From: Actinomyces mediterranea
Lineage (GTDB): Bacteria > Actinomycetota > Actinomycetes > Actinomycetales > Actinomycetaceae
Assembly (NCBI RefSeq): GCF_900155595.1
Contig: NZ_FTPB01000003.1
Span: 321,344-385,343 of the forward strand
Length of the DNA stretch: 64,000 nucleotides
Direction: 5' to 3'
The first letter of the stretch is position 1. Each line of letters starts with the position of its first letter. Both the position numbers and the translations under genes were made by a program. The notes below the pieces were generated by a model. It had not been told where the DNA came from. It worked only from the letters and a program-made list of their open reading frames with translations, and did no database searches. This document shows positions 53,869 to 63,468 of this stretch, in pieces.

Positions 53869-55176
53869 TCAATCCTCCCGGTGCATCATGGGGATGTAGT
53901 CGCGCTCGACCTCGCCGACGTAGACCTGCCGGGGCCTGCCGATACGGGTTGCGGGGTCGCGCGTCATCTCCACGTATTGCGCGATCCACCCCGGGAGGCG
54001 GCCCAGCGCGAATAGTGGCGTGAACATCTTCGTCGGAAAGCCCATCGCGGAGTAGATGAGCCCGGTGTAGAAGTCGACATTCGGGTAGAGCTTGCGCTCC
54101 TTGAAGTAGTCGTCCGAGAGGGCGATGTCTTCAAGTTCCATCGCAATGTCAAGCAGCTCGTCGCGCTTGCCGAGTCGGGACAGGACGTCGTGCGCGGTCT
54201 CCTTGACGAGGGCGGCGCGCGGATCGTAGTTCTTGTAGACGCGGTGACCGAATCCCATGAGACGCACGCCCTCGGTCTTCGCCTTCACCTTGTCGACGAA
54301 CGACTGAACAGATTCGCCGGTGTCGCGGATCTGGTAGAGCATGCGCAGCACCGCCTCATTCGCCCCTCCGTGCAGGGGGCCCGCCAGGGCACCAACGCCG
54401 GATGCGACTGAGGCGTAGAGATTCGCCTGGGAGGATCCGACGAGGCGCACCGTCGACGTCGAGCAGTTCTGCTCGTGGTCGGCGTGAAGGATGAGGAGCA
54501 TGTCGAGTGCCTTCACCAGCGCCGGGTCGATGTCGTAGACCTGGTAGGGCATCCCGAAGGTCATGCGGATGAAGTCCTCGGTGTAGGAGCGCTGCGAATC
54601 CGGATACAGCAGCGGCAGTCCCGCGGCCCGCTTGGCGATGTAGGAGATCATCGTCGGGACCTTGCCGAGCAATCGCACGAGGGCCGCGTCGAGTTGTTCG
54701 GGATTGCGGGGGTCAAGAGTCGACTCGTAGTAGGTGGCCAGTCCGGCGACACCCGCCTGGAGGATGGCCATGGGGTGGCCCTTGTGGGGGAAGGCGGTGA
54801 AAAATGCTTTGAAGTCTTCGTGGAGGAGGCGGTGATCCATCACCTCGTTGACGAAATGCGTGAGCTCCGACTGGGAGGGCAACTCCCCGTAGATGAGGAG
54901 GTAGGCGACTTCGAGGAAGGTGGAGTTCTTCGCGAGTTGTTCGATCGGGTACCCACGATAGCGCAGGATTCCGGCGTTGCCGTCAATGTAGGTGACCGCC
55001 GATTCGCATGATGCGGTGTTCGTGAAACCGGGGTCGAGAGTGACAACGCCGCCCTCGCCAAGCAGACGGTTGATGGCGATGCCGCCGGTGCCGACTGAGG
55101 CGGCGCGGCGCTTCAGGGCGAGTCGACGGTCGCCGACTGTCAAGAGAGCATCGGTGGTGGCTTGGGTGTCCGTCAT
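53869..55176 (-). CDS. gltA: Citrate synthase
   Basis: 435 residues from ATG 55176 with GAAGGAGAT ahead. Type II features: AVTYIDGNAGILRYRGYPIE near 62-81, LILHADHEQNCSTSTVR with the catalytic His near 240, GPLHGGANE near 272-280 (second His) and GFGHRVYKNYDPRA near 313-326 with the catalytic Asp after it. Condenses acetyl-CoA and oxaloacetate. Monocistronic. Confidence 0.97.
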   Translation of the reverse strand: MTDTQATTDALLTVGDRRLALKRRAASVGTGGIAINRLLGEGGVVTLDPGFTNTASCESAVTYIDGNAGILRYRGYPIEQLAKNSTFLEVAYLLIYGELPSQSELTHFVNEVMDHRLLHEDFKAFFTAFPHKGHPMAILQAGVAGLATYYESTLDPRNPEQLDAALVRLLGKVPTMISYIAKRAAGLPLLYPDSQRSYTEDFIRMTFGMPYQVYDIDPALVKALDMLLILHADHEQNCSTSTVRLVGSSQANLYASVASGVGALAGPLHGGANEAVLRMLYQIRDTGESVQSFVDKVKAKTEGVRLMGFGHRVYKNYDPRAALVKETAHDVLSRLGKRDELLDIAMELEDIALSDDYFKERKLYPNVDFYTGLIYSAMGFPTKMFTPLFALGRLPGWIAQYVEMTRDPATRIGRPRQVYVGEVERDYIPMMHRED

Positions 55177-55260
55177 GGCATCTCCTTCGGGTCGATGGCG
55201 CATTCACTCCTAGCGGGAGCCTAGCGATCATGGACGCGTGGTGCTGCGCGAGCCCACGAT

Positions 55261-56409
55261 TCATTCATCGGCGAACGATGCCCCGGCAGCTTCGAGGCGC
55301 CGTGCTGCGGCCTCGATGCGCTCATCGGTTGCGGTGAGGGCGACTCGGACGCGGCCCTTGGCCGCCTCCCCGTAGAAGTCACCGGGCGCGACGAGGATCC
55401 CCTGGGCGGCGAAAGCGTCAACGAGCTTCCACGAGTCGGAGACTCCGGGGGCTGCGACCCACAGGTAGAGACCTGCGGCAGAGTCCGGGTCGTTGACGAG
55501 CCCGGCGGCTTCGATCGCTGTGAGCAGGCGTTTCCTGCGGGTCTCGTAGATGCGGCGCTGATGGTCGACGTGAGCGGGGTCGACGAGAGCGGCGGTCATG
55601 GCGTGTTGAACGGGGCCGGGCATCATGAGACCAGTGTGCTTGCGGATCTCGACGATGGCGTTGACGAGGGCCGGGTCCCCGTAGACGAGGGCGGCCCGGT
55701 ATCCGGCCAGGTTCGACTGCTTGGACAGGGAGTACAAGACGAGTAGTCCCGTCGGGTCCGAGTTGCAGACCCTCTCGTCGAGGAGCGAGGGGACGCCGGA
55801 GTCGGTCCACGGCTCGTGCCAGGCGAGTTCGGCATAGCATTCGTCGGAGATGACGACGGCGTTGTGGGCGCGCGCCCATGCGACGACGGCGCGCAGTTCG
55901 TCGATGCTCATGACGTGCCCGTCGGGGTTCCCGGGGCTGTTGAGGAAGACGAGAGAGGCGTCGGGCCAGGTGTCCGGCCTCGTCGGGTCGACGGGAACGG
56001 GGATTGCGCCTGCGAGTCTGGCCCCGATGTCGTAGGTCGGGTAGGCGACGTTCGGGACGAGGACGGTGTCTCCGGTTCCCACCCCGAGCATGAGGGGGAT
56101 CCACGCGACTGCTTCTTTCGACCCGATCGTGGGGATGATGCCCGTGGGGCCGACATCCACCATGGAGCGGCGTGCACCCCATGCGAGGATCGCGTCGCGG
56201 ACCTCGGCAGTACCCAGGACAGTCGGGTAGCCGGGGGCGTCGGATGCTTCAGCGAGGGCGGAGCGGATGAAGGCGGGCGTGGGATCAACGGGGGTGCCGA
56301 CCGACAGGTCGCAGATGCCCCCGGGATGCGTCTGGGCCGCGGCCTTCGCCGGGGCGAGAAGGTTCCAGGGGAATTCGGGCAGGGCGAGGGGCTTGGGCAG
56401 GCGGGGCAT
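55261..56409 (-). CDS. dapC: Succinyldiaminopimelate transaminase
   Basis: 382 residues of fold-type I aminotransferase. NSPGNPDGHVMS near 158-169, SDECYAELAW near 188-197 and the PLP lysine in LYSLSKQSNLAGYR near 230-243. The order fdxA then dapC is conserved in actinobacteria and identifies it as DapC. It works with DapD in the succinylase route to diaminopimelate. Start ATG 56409 lies 16 bp after the fdxA stop. Confidence 0.93.
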   Translation of the reverse strand: MPRLPKPLALPEFPWNLLAPAKAAAQTHPGGICDLSVGTPVDPTPAFIRSALAEASDAPGYPTVLGTAEVRDAILAWGARRSMVDVGPTGIIPTIGSKEAVAWIPLMLGVGTGDTVLVPNVAYPTYDIGARLAGAIPVPVDPTRPDTWPDASLVFLNSPGNPDGHVMSIDELRAVVAWARAHNAVVISDECYAELAWHEPWTDSGVPSLLDERVCNSDPTGLLVLYSLSKQSNLAGYRAALVYGDPALVNAIVEIRKHTGLMMPGPVQHAMTAALVDPAHVDHQRRIYETRRKRLLTAIEAAGLVNDPDSAAGLYLWVAAPGVSDSWKLVDAFAAQGILVAPGDFYGEAAKGRVRVALTATDERIEAAARRLEAAGASFADE

Positions 56410-56425
56410 TGCGATGTGCTTTCGC

Positions 56426-56749
56426 TCAGTCGGCGTTCTGCGGGGGCAGGGCCGCGATCATCTCATCGTCGAAGTCCTGCGGCCCGGTCTTCTGGGCTCC
56501 GCCCGGGGAGCCGAGGGAGGAGAAGAAGTCGGCATTCGCTCGGAAGTAGTCGGACCATTCTTCAGGCAGGTCGTCCTCGTAGAAGATCGCCTCGGTGGGG
56601 CACACGGGTTCGCATGCTCCGCAGTCCACGCACTCTTCGGGGTGGATGTAAAGGCTGCGGACGCCCTCGTAAATGCAGTCGACGGGGCATTCGTCGACGC
56701 AGGCTCGATCCTTCACGTCCACGCACGGCTGCGCGATGACGTAGGTCAT
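56426..56749 (-). CDS. fdxA: 7Fe ferredoxin
   Basis: 107 residues. Cysteines C9, C17, C21 and C25 at the N-terminus and C40, C43, C46 and C50 form a 3Fe-4S and a 4Fe-4S site; the C-x7-C spacing at the start is typical of FdxA. The C-terminal part is acidic ([10 protein letters not shown]) as usual. Small soluble electron carrier. Upstream of dapC in one operon, with GGAG 6 nt before the ATG. Confidence 0.96.
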   Translation of the reverse strand: MTYVIAQPCVDVKDRACVDECPVDCIYEGVRSLYIHPEECVDCGACEPVCPTEAIFYEDDLPEEWSDYFRANADFFSSLGSPGGAQKTGPQDFDDEMIAALPPQNAD

Positions 56750-56789
56750 GGCTACTCCTCCAAGAGACGGGATGCGATTGAACTACCTC

Positions 56790-56795
56790 TATTAT
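56790..56795 (+). promoter_or_regulatory. -10 box TATTAT, likely leaderless start of the following small gene
   Basis: TATTAT, then 7 nt (CGCTCTC), then ATG 56803. No Shine-Dalgarno sequence is present. Confidence 0.45.
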
Positions 56796-56802
56796 CGCTC
56801 TC

Positions 56803-57150
56803 ATGAATTCATTCGCTCACCGTGCCGCTCCGAATGCGCCAGACGACGCGCGCGCTCTCTCCTCGCCCGGCGAGGAGACCCAGGCAGTGAGCGCGGGAAT
56901 ATCCCAAGCCCAGTGCCACGCAAATGCGGGAGGGGCCCCCCTCCCACCGCTTCCGTGGTTGGAGTGGACGCCGGGCGATCGGGTCGTCGTGAGGTATCGC
57001 CTCGATGATGGGCTGCACGATGCACTGGGGTATCTCGTCGAAACGGATGTGGACCATGTCGTAGTCGATACGCGCCGCGGAAGGGTGCGCATCGAGGCAA
57101 TCACGATGGTAACCGGAAAGCGGGTCCCTCCCCCGCCCGCGTTGCTGTGA
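56803..57150 (+). CDS. Small protein with Sm/SH3-like domain resembling the N-terminus of Rv0428c-type acetyltransferases
   Basis: 115 residues. The first ~45 residues look disordered and Ala/Pro-rich. Residues about 50-112 (WLEWTPGDRVVVRYRLDDG, ALGYLVETDVDHVVVDTRRG, VTGKRVPPPP) match the small beta-barrel that precedes the GNAT domain in actinobacterial proteins of the Rv0428c group. No acetyltransferase domain follows here, so the domain stands alone. Divergent from fdxA, a frequent neighbourhood for that family. Function unknown. Confidence 0.65.
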   Translation: MNSFAHRAAPNAPDDARALSSPGEETQAVSAGISQAQCHANAGGAPLPPLPWLEWTPGDRVVVRYRLDDGLHDALGYLVETDVDHVVVDTRRGRVRIEAITMVTGKRVPPPPALL

Positions 57151-57373
57151 TCGTCTGCCCACGCCCCTTCCATCAGCTTGAATACACATGCATTCACCCT
57201 CGGGCGTTCTGCCGGCGCTTCCTCCTCATCCCGGCTCCGTCGCAGGGCGTCAAGGAGTCCACTAGCCGTCGGCCGTTCACTGGAACCGCATATGGCCTCA
57301 GACGGCGGACCGCATAGAGGATGAGGCTCATGGCGTGTCCGCGGCAAAGCGCACGTCGGGCACGGCTCAGGGG

Positions 57374-57759
57374 TCAGGTGCCTGCGACCTCGTTCACCCA
57401 GACGATGAAGCTGGCCGTCCCATCGCCGCTGACCTCGGCCATCGTATGCCCCTGACCCACACGGTCGCGAAGTCGGCATCCGTGCCATCAGCGGCCGCAA
57501 CAGCCAGCGCCCCCATCGATCCCACTAGGCCGATGCCGATCCATGCCGTACTCCCCCGTCGGACTCCATTCCCCACGCGATGCCATTTCGCGTCTCCTGC
57601 CCAGTCGGGCGGCGGTTGGAAACAGACTGTAGCGGGCTGGAACGGGCCGAGCGGCGAATGCGCCTGTGAATCTGCTGTGACTGTGAGTCCAGCGGAACAG
57701 GGAGGGCGCGCTCTCGCCATCGGGATCGGTGGGGACCTGTCAGAGTTGTCCGCGAGCAC
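57374..57759 (-). pseudogene. Possible decayed membrane-protein gene between the Sm-like gene and typA
   Basis: The 620-bp stretch 57151-57770 has no intact gene that I can defend. On the minus strand one frame (from about 57759) reads like a Pro-rich head followed by a hydrophobic helix (AWIGIGLVGSMGALAVAAADG). It then becomes arginine-rich and stops at 57394. A neighbouring frame takes over with GHTMAEVSGDGTASFIVWVNEVAGT and stops at 57374. This suggests one frameshift around 57440-57460 in a former small exported or membrane protein. A sequencing error or chance is possible. No RNA gene or terminator is evident in the rest of the gap. Confidence 0.3.
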
Positions 57760-57770
57760 CCTGCAGCGGC

Positions 57771-59693
57771 TCAGGATTTATTCGCCCGGCGCTCGCGCGC
57801 CGCGATCTTGAAGCGCTCCTGCGCATCGAGGACGACCTTGCGGACGCGGACCGCTTCGGGCGTCACCTCCACGCACTCGTCATTCGCCGCGAACTCGAGT
57901 GACTCTTCGAGTGTGAGCTTGCGGGAGGGTGTGAGCGACTCGTACACATCCGCCGTCGCCGAGCGGGTATTCGTCTGCTTCTTCTCGCGGCAGATATTGA
58001 CATCCATGTCCTCGCCGCGTGGGTTCTCGCCCACGACCTGCCCCTCGTAGACCTCCGAGGAGGGCTCGATGATGAAGGATCCCCGCTCTTGCAGGTTCGT
58101 CATCGCATAGGGGGTGGCCTGTCCGGCGCGGTCTGCGACGAGCGAGCCGGTGAGGCGCTGCTCGATGGTGCCCTGCCACGGCGCGTACCCATCAGCGATG
58201 GATGAGGCGATGCCTGTGCCGCGCGTTTCGGTGAGGAAACGAGTGCGGAAGCCGATGAGGCCGCGAGCGGGGACGACGAATTCGAGTCGGATCCACCCCG
58301 AGCCGTGATTCGCCATTGTCTCCATCCGGCCCTTGCGTGCGGCCATGAGCTGGGTGACGGAGCCGAGGTACTCCTCGGGGACGTCGATTGTCATGCGCTC
58401 CATCGGCTCGCTGCGCACGCCCTCGATATCCTTCGTGACGACCTGCGGCTTGCCGACCGTCAGTTCGAAGCCCTCACGGCGCATCTGCTCGACGAGGATC
58501 GCCAGTGCGAGTTCGCCGCGGCCCTGCACCTCCCATGCATCGGGCCGATCGGTCGGCAAGACGCGAAGGGACACGTTTCCGACGAGTTCGCGATCCAGGC
58601 GGTCCTTCACCTGCCTGGCTGTCATTTTCGCGCCCTTGACGCGCCCGGCCATGGGCGACGTGTTGATGCCGATCGTCATGGAGATCGCCGGATCGTCGAC
58701 GGTAATGAGGGGGAGCGGTCGAGGATCGTCAAGGTCGACGAGGGACTCGCCGATGGTGATGTCCTCGATACCGGCGACCGCGACAATGTCGCCGGGGGCG
58801 GCGGACTCGGCTGCGACGCGTTCAAGACCCTCGGTGCGCAACAACTCGGTGACCCGGACTGGCTTGATCGTCCCGTCGTATCGGGCGAGCCCCACTGTCG
58901 CACCCTTGGTCAGCGTGCCGTTATGGATGCGCAGGAGTGCGAGGCGCCCGAGGAACGGGGAGGCGTCGAGGTTCGTCACATGAGCCTGCAGCGGGGCGTC
59001 CTCATTGTAGGAGGGGCCGGGGATCCTGGAGAGGATCGTCTCGAAGAGCGGTTCGAGGTTCTTTGTGGGCAGGTTGCCGTCCCCGGGGTTGTCCAGGGAG
59101 GACGCACCGGCCTTCGCGGAGGCGTAAATGACAGGGACATCGAGAAGGGAGTCGACGTCGGTGTCGACACCGTCATTCATGAGGTCTTCGCCCAGTGACA
59201 GAAGCAGGTCGATGGTCTCGGAAACGACCTCATCGATGCGTGAATCGGGGCGATCCACCTTGTTGACGACGACGATGACGGGCAGTTGTGCCTGTAGAGC
59301 CTTGCGCAGCACGAAACGGGTCTGGGGCAACGGCCCTTCGGAAGCATCGACGAGGAGGACGACTCCGTCGACCATGGACAGGCCGCGTTCGACCTCGCCT
59401 CCGAAGTCCGCGTGTCCGGGGGTGTCGATGACGTTGATGGTGACGCCCTCGGCGAGACCGAGAGCCTTCGCCGCCGGACCGCGGTAGTGGACTGCGGTGT
59501 TCTTCGCGAGAATCGTGATGCCCTTCTCACGTTCGAGGTCGCCCGAATCCATGACCCGCTCCCCCGTCTTCTCAACAGTGTCACGGTCGGAGAAAGCGCC
59601 GGACTGCCACAGCATCGCGTCGACCAGTGTCGTCTTGCCGTGGTCGACATGGGCGACGATCGCGACATTACGCAGGTCAGAGCGGATTGGCAT
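57771..59693 (-). CDS. typA: Ribosome-associated GTPase TypA/BipA
   Basis: 640 residues from ATG 59693 (GAGGAG ahead). G1 AHVDHGKTT near 14-22, G2 region EREKGITI, G3 DTPGHADFGGEVER, G4 NKVDRPDSR. Further domains match EF-G-like proteins, and the TypA C-terminal domain contains GLIGFRTRFLTETRGTG. TypA binds the ribosome and helps 50S maturation and growth under stress. Monocistronic by appearance. Confidence 0.97.
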   Translation of the reverse strand: MPIRSDLRNVAIVAHVDHGKTTLVDAMLWQSGAFSDRDTVEKTGERVMDSGDLEREKGITILAKNTAVHYRGPAAKALGLAEGVTINVIDTPGHADFGGEVERGLSMVDGVVLLVDASEGPLPQTRFVLRKALQAQLPVIVVVNKVDRPDSRIDEVVSETIDLLLSLGEDLMNDGVDTDVDSLLDVPVIYASAKAGASSLDNPGDGNLPTKNLEPLFETILSRIPGPSYNEDAPLQAHVTNLDASPFLGRLALLRIHNGTLTKGATVGLARYDGTIKPVRVTELLRTEGLERVAAESAAPGDIVAVAGIEDITIGESLVDLDDPRPLPLITVDDPAISMTIGINTSPMAGRVKGAKMTARQVKDRLDRELVGNVSLRVLPTDRPDAWEVQGRGELALAILVEQMRREGFELTVGKPQVVTKDIEGVRSEPMERMTIDVPEEYLGSVTQLMAARKGRMETMANHGSGWIRLEFVVPARGLIGFRTRFLTETRGTGIASSIADGYAPWQGTIEQRLTGSLVADRAGQATPYAMTNLQERGSFIIEPSSEVYEGQVVGENPRGEDMDVNICREKKQTNTRSATADVYESLTPSRKLTLEESLEFAANDECVEVTPEAVRVRKVVLDAQERFKIAARERRANKS

Positions 59694-59969
59694 AGGGGTA
59701 CTCCTCAATTAGGCATCGGCCCGGATCATGACGTTGTACAACACCCGCGGGTCGCCGGACGCATGTGTGTCCGCTATTTCAGCGGTTTCCAGAATATCCG
59801 CTCCCCGGAAGCCCTCTGGGGTCCGGTCCTGCGAAGTTCGCCACGTTGACACCTGAAAGCGCCTGATCAAAATGATCGAATCCACACGAGGGGGCCATGC
59901 ACTCGTACGATGCCCACAGGTCCACATTCGATTCGCCGCCTTCGCGCGGCACTCACCCCGGGGAGCACC

Positions 59970-60560
59970 ATGCGCATCCGTCGCCTCATCGCCCAGACCT
60001 ACTTGCGGTTCTCACGATGGACCTTCGTCTCAGAGCCGCTCGCCGACAAAACGATGGTGATTGGAGCGCCCCACACCTCGAATTGGGATGGTGTCTTCAT
60101 GGCGCTGTCCTTTTGGAGCATTGAGCGCCCTTTTACCTTCCTTGTGAAGGATTCCGTCATCAACGTCCCCGTTTTCGGCTCCTTCATCAAATGGGTAGGG
60201 GGATTCGGCGTCGACAGGACGAAGTCCAATGGGATCGTCGGTCAGGTCGTCGACGCGGTGAAGGACTCGGATTCCTTCACCATTGTGCTGACTCCCAAGG
60301 GGACGAGGTCGCCCCGCGAGTACTGGAAGTCGGGCTTCTACCGGATCGCCCTGGGCGCCGATCTGCCCGTTCAACTCGGTTTCGTCGACGCGAAGACGCG
60401 CACCTTCGGGTGGGGTCCATCGATTCGCCTAACGGACGATATTGCGGCGGATATGGACAAGATCCGCCAGTTCTACGCCGATAAGGAGGGAGTCAATGCC
60501 GAAAAGGCGTCCGTCCCCCGTCTGCGCGCAGAGGACGAGGCTGACGACGAAACCCTATGA
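59970..60560 (+). CDS. Lysophospholipid acyltransferase-family protein
   Basis: 196 residues from ATG 59970 with GGGGAG ahead. The acyltransferase HxxxxD motif is H35-D40 in GAPHTSNWDG. FLVKDSVINVPVFGSFIKWVGG and VDRTKSNG follow, then TPKGTR near 105-111 and SGFYRIALGADLPVQL. This belongs to the PlsC-like group with NWD in place of the more usual spacing. It may acylate lysophosphatidate or another glycolipid at the membrane. Divergent from typA. Confidence 0.85.
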   Translation: MRIRRLIAQTYLRFSRWTFVSEPLADKTMVIGAPHTSNWDGVFMALSFWSIERPFTFLVKDSVINVPVFGSFIKWVGGFGVDRTKSNGIVGQVVDAVKDSDSFTIVLTPKGTRSPREYWKSGFYRIALGADLPVQLGFVDAKTRTFGWGPSIRLTDDIAADMDKIRQFYADKEGVNAEKASVPRLRAEDEADDETL

Positions 60561-60896
60561 CGGGTTCGGCCGCGTGCGCATTGCCCGCTTCAAACGCGAT
60601 CGTTTGGACAGCGGCAGGGGCCTGTGAGCCAAAGTCCACAGCCAACTCGAATGGCTGGGACTCAGGCTCTTCGCTCTGCTTCGGGTCATGGGCATTCGGC
60701 TCGTCATTCGAATAGCAGAATCGTATTGATCGTGTCCGCCCGATTCGGCGGGCGGGATGCACCGTTGCCGCGCCCTCCCGGCGGAGAGTGCGACAACGAC
60801 GCATAGAGATTCATGTCGGCCACCGTATTAGTCCCTGCTGAACATCCGCTGGGAGATTCCTCAAGGATCTGTGGCCGTCGGTCAGTGCTCGTCGCA
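60561..60896. other. Gene-free stretch between convergent genes
   Basis: 336 bp between the acyltransferase and the lipoprotein genes. The open frames here are short, arginine- or proline-rich and lack ribosome sites. No clear hairpin with a U-run, no tRNA-like fold and no long repeat is seen. Confidence 0.6.
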
Positions 60897-62201
60897 TCAC
60901 CTGGGGCGCGGTCCTCCGATTCCCCCGGGTCCTCCCATGCGGCTGGCGATCTGATCGGCTGAGGTGATGTCCATTCCATTCGCCGTCACAGTAGCGCCGT
61001 CGAGTGTAACCTGGGCGTTCGCGTCGACCGCGTCGCCCTCGCCTGCCTGACCCGACCAGATGGTGATGGTCCCGCCGGTCAGAGCAATGGAGCCGTTCGA
61101 GTCGAGGCCGTCAGAGCCCGCAGTGATCGTCACTGTGCCACCGCTGATCGTGATGAGAGACCCGTCATCGTCTTCGGAGAAGGTGTTGTCGATGAACTCG
61201 GTGGCGTTGAGACCGTCATCGGATGCGACGATGTCGATGGTCCCGCCGGAGATGGTGAGCTGATGGGATTCGATGCCCTCATCAGACTGCGTGATCGCCA
61301 CCGTGCCGCCGCTGATCTCCATCGCCTGTTCAGCGTCGATGCCATCGGATCCTGCGGCGATGGTGATGTCTCCGCCTCCGATGAGGACCCAACCGCGTTC
61401 AGCGTCCTCGATGTTGTCGGACTTGAGCCCGTCTCCTCCGGAGGTGGCGGTGATGGTCGCTCCGTCGACGACGATGTAGTCCTTGCCCCGGATCGCGTCG
61501 TCGACCGCGGAGACGGTCAGGCTGGCGGACGTGATGACGAGGCCGTCGGAGGTGTTGATCCCGTCATTCGTGTTGCCCGTGACGTTCAGCGCGCCGTCTC
61601 CGGCAATCGTGAGGTCGGACGCCGAGGAGATCGCGGCGACGGGCGTCGATTCCTCGTCGACCGTGTAGCCGCTTGCATCCGCGACTGAGTTCTCGGTGCC
61701 CGACTCGGTGTAGATCGTCACCTCATCAGCGCTGGTCACGGCGACGGCGGGGCCGGTGGATGAGGAGATGGAGACGCGGTCGAAGATGAGTGTGACGGTG
61801 TTGTCGTCAGGTGCGGACACAATGAGTCGCCCATCGGACAGCGAGCCCGAGATGCGGTAGACGCCGCCCTCGGTGATGGTCACCGTATTCGATGCGACCG
61901 TCACGCCCTCGGCATCACTGCTCGTTGCATTGTCTGCGAGGGTGATGACCCGCTCCTCGTTGCTCATCCACGTCAGGTCGTCCGTATCGAAGTGGGTGTC
62001 GTAGCCGGCGAGGGGGCTCGTCGATCCGACGCTTCGCCCCGTTCCGGATGCTGTGCTCGCGGTGGTGGCCGACTCGGGCGTTCGGGTGATCGGATCGGAG
62101 GATTCGGTGTTCGTGCTGCAGGCAGCGAGGACGATGGCGGTCAGTGCGGCGGCTGTTGTCAGCCGTGCGCCAATCGTGGTCTTTCCGGTGCGGATACTCA
62201 T
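60897..62201 (-). CDS. Cthe_2159-like carbohydrate-binding beta-helix lipoprotein
   Basis: 434 residues. Signal peptide with lipobox IVLAAC (C28), then a Ser/Thr-rich linker to about 65. Parallel beta-helix-like turns run through the protein: GGVYRISGSLSDGRLIV, GINTSDGLVITSASLTVS, AIRGKDYIVVDGATIT, DGLKSDNIED, DGIDAEQAMEISGGTVAIT and DGLDSNGSIALTGGTIT. The repeated D-G-I/L-x(2)-x motif is characteristic of the family, whose founding member binds polygalacturonate. Anchored outside the membrane. Its ligand here is unknown. Ends in a Gly/Pro-rich tail. Confidence 0.85.
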   Translation of the reverse strand: MSIRTGKTTIGARLTTAAALTAIVLAACSTNTESSDPITRTPESATTASTASGTGRSVGSTSPLAGYDTHFDTDDLTWMSNEERVITLADNATSSDAEGVTVASNTVTITEGGVYRISGSLSDGRLIVSAPDDNTVTLIFDRVSISSSTGPAVAVTSADEVTIYTESGTENSVADASGYTVDEESTPVAAISSASDLTIAGDGALNVTGNTNDGINTSDGLVITSASLTVSAVDDAIRGKDYIVVDGATITATSGGDGLKSDNIEDAERGWVLIGGGDITIAAGSDGIDAEQAMEISGGTVAITQSDEGIESHQLTISGGTIDIVASDDGLNATEFIDNTFSEDDDGSLITISGGTVTITAGSDGLDSNGSIALTGGTITIWSGQAGEGDAVDANAQVTLDGATVTANGMDITSADQIASRMGGPGGIGGPRPR

Positions 62202-62317
62202 GGGTCTCCTTCAGTTGAGCGAGGCGTCTCCTCGTCGTCGGCATCTAATTCGACTCTGCCATCTTATGAATGCGCTGTGGAGGATCTGAAGGAGGGATAT
62301 GGGAGGAGCGGATCGGG

Positions 62318-63289
62318 TCAGAGCCAGTGGACACGAAGCTCTTCGCTGGTCTTCGCCGACAGGTCGGCGAGGGTCACGTCGAAGACGGTGCGTGCGCCGA
62401 CCTCTCCCCTGGCGGCCATCGTCGCAGCGGCGCGCCCCATGGCGACGACCACGGAGCCCGTGAATTCGGGATTGGAGTCGAGGTTAAGCTCGAAGTTGAT
62501 CGTCTCCGCGATGCCCTCGGAGGTGGTGCCACGACGGATGACGGTACCGCCGTGGGGGATGCCCGAATGTTGCGAGGCCATGTCCTCTTCAGTGATGAAG
62601 GTGACGGTGGTGTCGTAGTCGGCGAAGTAATTCGGCATGGCCATGATTTCGCGCGTGATGCGTTCGCGATCCGCATCGGGCGCTGTCACAACATAACAGT
62701 CGCGCTTGTGCATGGAACGAGTCGTCAACTCGACGTCATCGCCGGTCTTCACTGCGGCAATGGTCTCTTCGACGGGAAGGGTGTACTGCTTCGCGTTGAG
62801 GACTCCGTCGATGCGGCGGAGGGCATCCGAGTGCCCCTGGGAGACGCCGGGACCCCAGAAGGTGGTGGTGGCGCCATCGGGCAGGACGGCATCGCCGAGA
62901 ACCCGGAGCATGGAGAAGAGTCCCGGATCCCAGCCGGTGGAGATGAGGGCGAGGTGTCCGGCGGCGCGGGCTGCCTCGTCAACGGAGTCGAAGTAAGTGG
63001 GGATCTTCGCGTGCGTATCGAAGGAATCGACGGTGTTGAACAGGCGCGCCGCCTGGGGCCCCTGGGTGACCAGGTCGGTTGCCGATCCTCCGCAGTTGAG
63101 GCACACGTCCACCGAGTCGGCCCATTCGAGCATGTCGTCGATATGGGCGACGGGGGCTCCGAGCGTGGTTACTGTCTCCGGGTCCCGCCTAGTGAAGACG
63201 ACGACCAGTTCCATATCGGCGTTCTTGATGATGGCCTTTTCAGCGCCTCGCCCGAGGTTGCCGTATCCATTGACCGCTACCCTGATCAT
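62318..63289 (-). CDS. ddh: meso-Diaminopimelate dehydrogenase
   Basis: 323 residues from ATG 63289 with AAAGGTGG ahead. VNGYGNLGRGAEKAI near 6-20 (NADP-binding), VVFTRRDPETV near 29-39, CLNCGGSATDLVTQGPQAA near 63-81, ISTGWDPGLFSMLRVLGDAVLP near 116-137 and GVSQGHSDALRRIDGV are all Ddh hallmarks. It makes meso-diaminopimelate directly from tetrahydrodipicolinate with NADPH and ammonia, in one step. The organism also has dapD and dapC, so both routes are present. Monocistronic. Confidence 0.95.
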   Translation of the reverse strand: MIRVAVNGYGNLGRGAEKAIIKNADMELVVVFTRRDPETVTTLGAPVAHIDDMLEWADSVDVCLNCGGSATDLVTQGPQAARLFNTVDSFDTHAKIPTYFDSVDEAARAAGHLALISTGWDPGLFSMLRVLGDAVLPDGATTTFWGPGVSQGHSDALRRIDGVLNAKQYTLPVEETIAAVKTGDDVELTTRSMHKRDCYVVTAPDADRERITREIMAMPNYFADYDTTVTFITEEDMASQHSGIPHGGTVIRRGTTSEGIAETINFELNLDSNPEFTGSVVVAMGRAAATMAARGEVGARTVFDVTLADLSAKTSEELRVHWL

Positions 63290-63468
63290 GATCCACCTTT
63301 ACCTGTCTTTTACATCTTGCGTCCGTCGGAATTGTGCACCGGTGGCGACTGCGTCTCTCGCGCATCTCATCTGGTGACACGCCGGCATCATGCCCGAGCG
63401 AGCGCCCCGAAGATGCCGTGGGAGACGATCTCATGAGCATCTGGCGATTCGGCGCGGACGATTCCCCC

